64,000 nucleotides of DNA, taken from positions 1 to 64,000 of the forward strand of contig NZ_JAIVMF010000008.1 of the NCBI RefSeq assembly GCF_020176715.1. The letters run 5' to 3'. Origin of the DNA: Stappia stellulata (GTDB taxonomy: Bacteria; Pseudomonadota; Alphaproteobacteria; Rhizobiales; Stappiaceae). The notes under the pieces were generated by a model. That model was not told the origin of the DNA. It was given only the letters and a program-made list of their open reading frames with translations, and did no database searches. Positions 61,978 through 64,000 of this stretch are shown one piece after another; within the stretch, counting starts at the first letter, position 1, and the number at the start of each line of letters is the position of its first letter. The translations under genes and the position numbers were made by a program.

Positions 61978-62175
61978 ATGACGGACGTGCTGCGGATGCT
62001 CATCCCGGTGGCTGTGGGAGCGGTTGCCGTGGTCCTGATGATGGGCTTGTGGAACATGATGCGCGGCGGCTCGTCGTCGCGCTCGCAGACCTTGATGCGC
62101 TGGCGGGTCGGGCTGCAGTTCCTGGCCGTGGTCATCGTCATGGCCCTGCTCTATCTGACAACATCCACGCCGTGA
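61978..62175 (+). CDS. Twin-transmembrane HIG1-type small protein
   Basis: 65-aa protein with two membrane helices (about 5-25 and 45-62) joined by a short basic loop containing MMRGGSSSRSQTLMRWRVGLQ; the MRWRVGLQ segment is the HIG1 (QRRVx-type) signature. In mitochondria HIG1 proteins assist cytochrome c oxidase assembly; in Hyphomicrobiales this small protein is conserved ahead of the adenosyltransferase gene. The role is inferred. Confidence 0.88.
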   Translation: MTDVLRMLIPVAVGAVAVVLMMGLWNMMRGGSSSRSQTLMRWRVGLQFLAVVIVMALLYLTTSTP

Positions 62176-62217
62176 TCCCCACGGGGTGGCCAACATCCAA
62201 CCTGCAAGGGAGCGGCC

Positions 62218-62793
62218 ATGGTTGTCCTCAACAAGATCTACACGAAGACCGGCGACGCCGGGACGACGGCGCTGGCGTCCGGCGAGCGTCGGCCCAAGCA
62301 CGATCTCAGGGTGGAGGCCTATGGAACCGTCGACGAGACCAATGCTGTGCTCGGGCTCGTGCGCCAGGTGACGGCAGACGCCCATCCGCAGCTCGATGCC
62401 GTGCTCGGACGGATCCAGAACGACCTCTTCGACCTCGGCGCCGACCTTGCAACCCCGGAGACGGAGGAGCCGCCGGCCTATCCGCCGCTCAGGATCACCG
62501 AAGCGCAGGTCACCGCCATCGAGACGGAGATTGACCGGCTGAACGCCGATCTCGAGCCCTTGCGCTCCTTCGTGCTGCCAGGCGGATCGGCGGCGGCGGC
62601 GCATCTGCACATGGCGCGCACGGTGTCGCGGCGCGCGGAACGGCTGATGACGGCGCTTGCCGAAGCGGAAACGGTCAACCGGAACGCGATGGTGTATATG
62701 AATCGCCTGTCGGATTTCTTTTTCGTGGCCTCGCGCTGGGCGAACGACAAGGGCGCGCAGGACGTGTTGTGGGTGCCCGGCAAGAACCGCTAG
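62218..62793 (+). CDS. PduO-type ATP:cob(I)alamin adenosyltransferase
   Basis: 191-aa enzyme making adenosylcobalamin from cob(I)alamin and ATP. Motifs are KIYTKTGDAGTTALASGER (ATP binding), RVEAYGTVDETNA, PGGSAAAAHLHMARTVSRRAER with the catalytic Arg region, and NRLSDFFFVASRWAN. Its position upstream of etfB matches other Hyphomicrobiales, where it probably serves methylmalonyl-CoA mutase and related enzymes. Confidence 0.95.
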   Translation: MVVLNKIYTKTGDAGTTALASGERRPKHDLRVEAYGTVDETNAVLGLVRQVTADAHPQLDAVLGRIQNDLFDLGADLATPETEEPPAYPPLRITEAQVTAIETEIDRLNADLEPLRSFVLPGGSAAAAHLHMARTVSRRAERLMTALAEAETVNRNAMVYMNRLSDFFFVASRWANDKGAQDVLWVPGKNR

Positions 62794-62820
62794 CCCCCGG
62801 CGCGGGCAGGGAGAGACGCG

Positions 62821-63513
62821 ATGTTCATTCCGCTGCATGACACCAACCCCCTGCGGCACGTGCAGCGGCAATATGTCACATGGGGCCTGATCCTGGCGAA
62901 TGTGGCGGTCTTCGTGATCGTGCAGGGTGGCGGGCTTTCCGGTCCGATGGCGCAAGCGGCAAGCCTCTCCTACGGGCTGGTGCCGGCGGTGCTCTTCGAC
63001 ATTCGCGATCTCGCGCCCGAACTGGCCGTGCTGCCCGAGGGCGCTTCGCTGGTCACCTATGCCTTCCTGCACGGCGACTGGATGCATCTCGGCGGCAACA
63101 TGCTGTTCCTCTGGGTGTTCGGCGACAACGTCGAGGATGCGCTGGGGCATTTCCGCTATTTCGTTTTCTATCTCCTGTGCGCGGCCGCAGCCGGTTTGGC
63201 CCATGCGGTGATCGACCCGAACTCGGTCGCGCCGCTGATCGGTGCGTCCGGGGCCGTCGCCGGGGTGATCGGCGCCTATCTGGTGCTGCATCCGAAGGTC
63301 AATGTCTGGGTGCTGGCCTTCGGGCGGGTGCCGCTGCGCCTGCCCGCCGCATGGGTCCTGCTGGCCTGGATCGGATTTCAGCTGATGATGGCTTTCGGCG
63401 GCGGCGACGAGCAGGTCGCCTGGTGGGCGCATGTCGCCGGGGCGGCTGCGGGTGCCGCGCTGATCGTGGTCATGCGGCGTCCCGGCGTCGTGCTTTTCGA
63501 CCGCGGACTGTAG
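62821..63513 (+). CDS. Rhomboid family intramembrane serine protease
   Basis: 230-aa membrane protein with six or more helices. The hallmark HGDWMHLGGNMLFLWVFGDNVEDALGH precedes the catalytic Ser in GASGAVAGVIGAY, and the His is in WAHVAGAAAGA; the Ser-His dyad is therefore complete. Cleaves substrates within the membrane; the target is unknown. It is 27 bases after the adenosyltransferase gene. Confidence 0.92.
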   Translation: MFIPLHDTNPLRHVQRQYVTWGLILANVAVFVIVQGGGLSGPMAQAASLSYGLVPAVLFDIRDLAPELAVLPEGASLVTYAFLHGDWMHLGGNMLFLWVFGDNVEDALGHFRYFVFYLLCAAAAGLAHAVIDPNSVAPLIGASGAVAGVIGAYLVLHPKVNVWVLAFGRVPLRLPAAWVLLAWIGFQLMMAFGGGDEQVAWWAHVAGAAAGAALIVVMRRPGVVLFDRGL

Positions 63514-63723
63514 GCAGGATTCTGCGGCGCCGCGCCGAGCCGCGGGTTTCGCGACAGCCGGGCGGCCTGCGCAGCGTTGACAGTGCGGTGGCGCGTCAGT
63601 ACGGTCGCCGCCCGACAGTCCAAATGGCAGAATTCAGCCGATGAAGCTGCCCTAACGGCATCTGACTTCGGCACAAGACCGGCGGCTTGCAGGCAGCCGC
63701 GCTAGCGGGAGGTTGAAAACCCC

Positions 63724-64000
63724 ATGAAGATCCTTGTCCCCGTCAAGCGGGTGATTGACTACAACGTCAAAGTGCGGGTGAAGGCGGACGGGTCGGGCGT
63801 CGACCTGGCCAACGTCAAGATGTCGATGAACCCCTTCGACGAGATCGCCGTCGAAGAGGCGATTCGCCTGCGCGAGGCCGGCAAGGCGGAGGAGATCATC
63901 GTCGTGTCGGTCGGTCCGCAGCAGGCGCAGGAAACCCTGCGCACGGGACTGGCCATGGGCGCAGATCGCGGCATCCTGGTCAAGACCGACCAGACGACCG
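63724..64000 (+). CDS. etfB: Electron transfer flavoprotein beta subunit, partial
   Basis: The first 92 codons are present and the gene continues beyond the window. [41 protein letters not shown] and [23 protein letters not shown] are characteristic of EtfB, which with EtfA passes electrons from acyl-CoA dehydrogenases to the quinone pool. GGGAGG lies about 9 bases before ATG 63724. The recognition-loop lysines that METTL20-type enzymes methylate are in the part not seen. Confidence 0.96.
   Translation, partial: MKILVPVKRVIDYNVKVRVKADGSGVDLANVKMSMNPFDEIAVEEAIRLREAGKAEEIIVVSVGPQQAQETLRTGLAMGADRGILVKTDQTT

Overview
The window is a GC-rich, gene-dense stretch of an alphaproteobacterial chromosome. 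Gene content and order point to the Hyphomicrobiales (Rhizobiales), probably near Stappia/Roseibium/Pannonibacter: tsaD-gpsA divergent from hemC-hemD-mitofilin-hemY, a PduO-type adenosyltransferase and a twin-helix HIG1-type small protein ahead of etfB, and a ureDABCEFG operon. The genus is inferred from synteny only.

Layout. 1-230: a foldable non-coding stretch. 260-8265: housekeeping genes (CDF transporter, soluble hybrid kinase, AEC transporter, GluQRS, AlkA-like glycosylase, tRNA-Gly, YbaK editing protein, CnoX, LON-domain protein, Trm112-like protein). 8266-9376: a non-coding block with three copies of a 245-bp tandem repeat. 9459-14465: leuB, a PLP dehydratase, TauE/SafE, a membrane AlbA_2 protein and an M20 amidohydrolase. 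14633-18830 (minus): tsaD-nudix-gpsA-yciI-EVE-EtfB-type methyltransferase. 18882-24641 (plus): hemC-hemD-Mic60-HemY. 25061-26345: tRNA-Thr followed directly by an AT-rich insert with an AlbA_2 (Schlafen-like) gene and a small XRE regulator. 26395-31323: hypotheticals, a cNMP/CBS/DUF294 protein and the ActP/DUF4212 acetate symporter pair.

32102-40349 is the most interesting part. A MarR regulator and a flavin reductase stand divergent from a probable eight-gene operon: a NicX-like (M29-fold) ring-cleaving dioxygenase, a NicD-like hydrolase, an acyl-CoA-dehydrogenase-fold flavoprotein lacking the usual catalytic Glu, an acyl-CoA ligase, and a complete TRAP transporter. It looks like an uptake-plus-catabolism unit for an unknown N-heteroaromatic acid; the other enzymes of the nicotinate pathway are not in the window.

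40484-48510: DUF2336 protein, leuC, HNH protein, TadG-like VWA protein, a second patch of palindromic repeats, acs, and a DUF1761 protein. 48612-48968 is a 57-bp tandem array that begins inside the 3' end of ureG. 48926-55591 (minus) is the urease operon ureD-A-B-lprI-C-GST-E-F-DUF3995-G, with three non-canonical members. 55950-64000: D,D-carboxypeptidase, His-rich COG0523 GTPase, TesB thioesterase, UbiH-type hydroxylase, SDR, HIG1-type protein, adenosyltransferase, rhomboid, and the start of etfB, which runs off the window.
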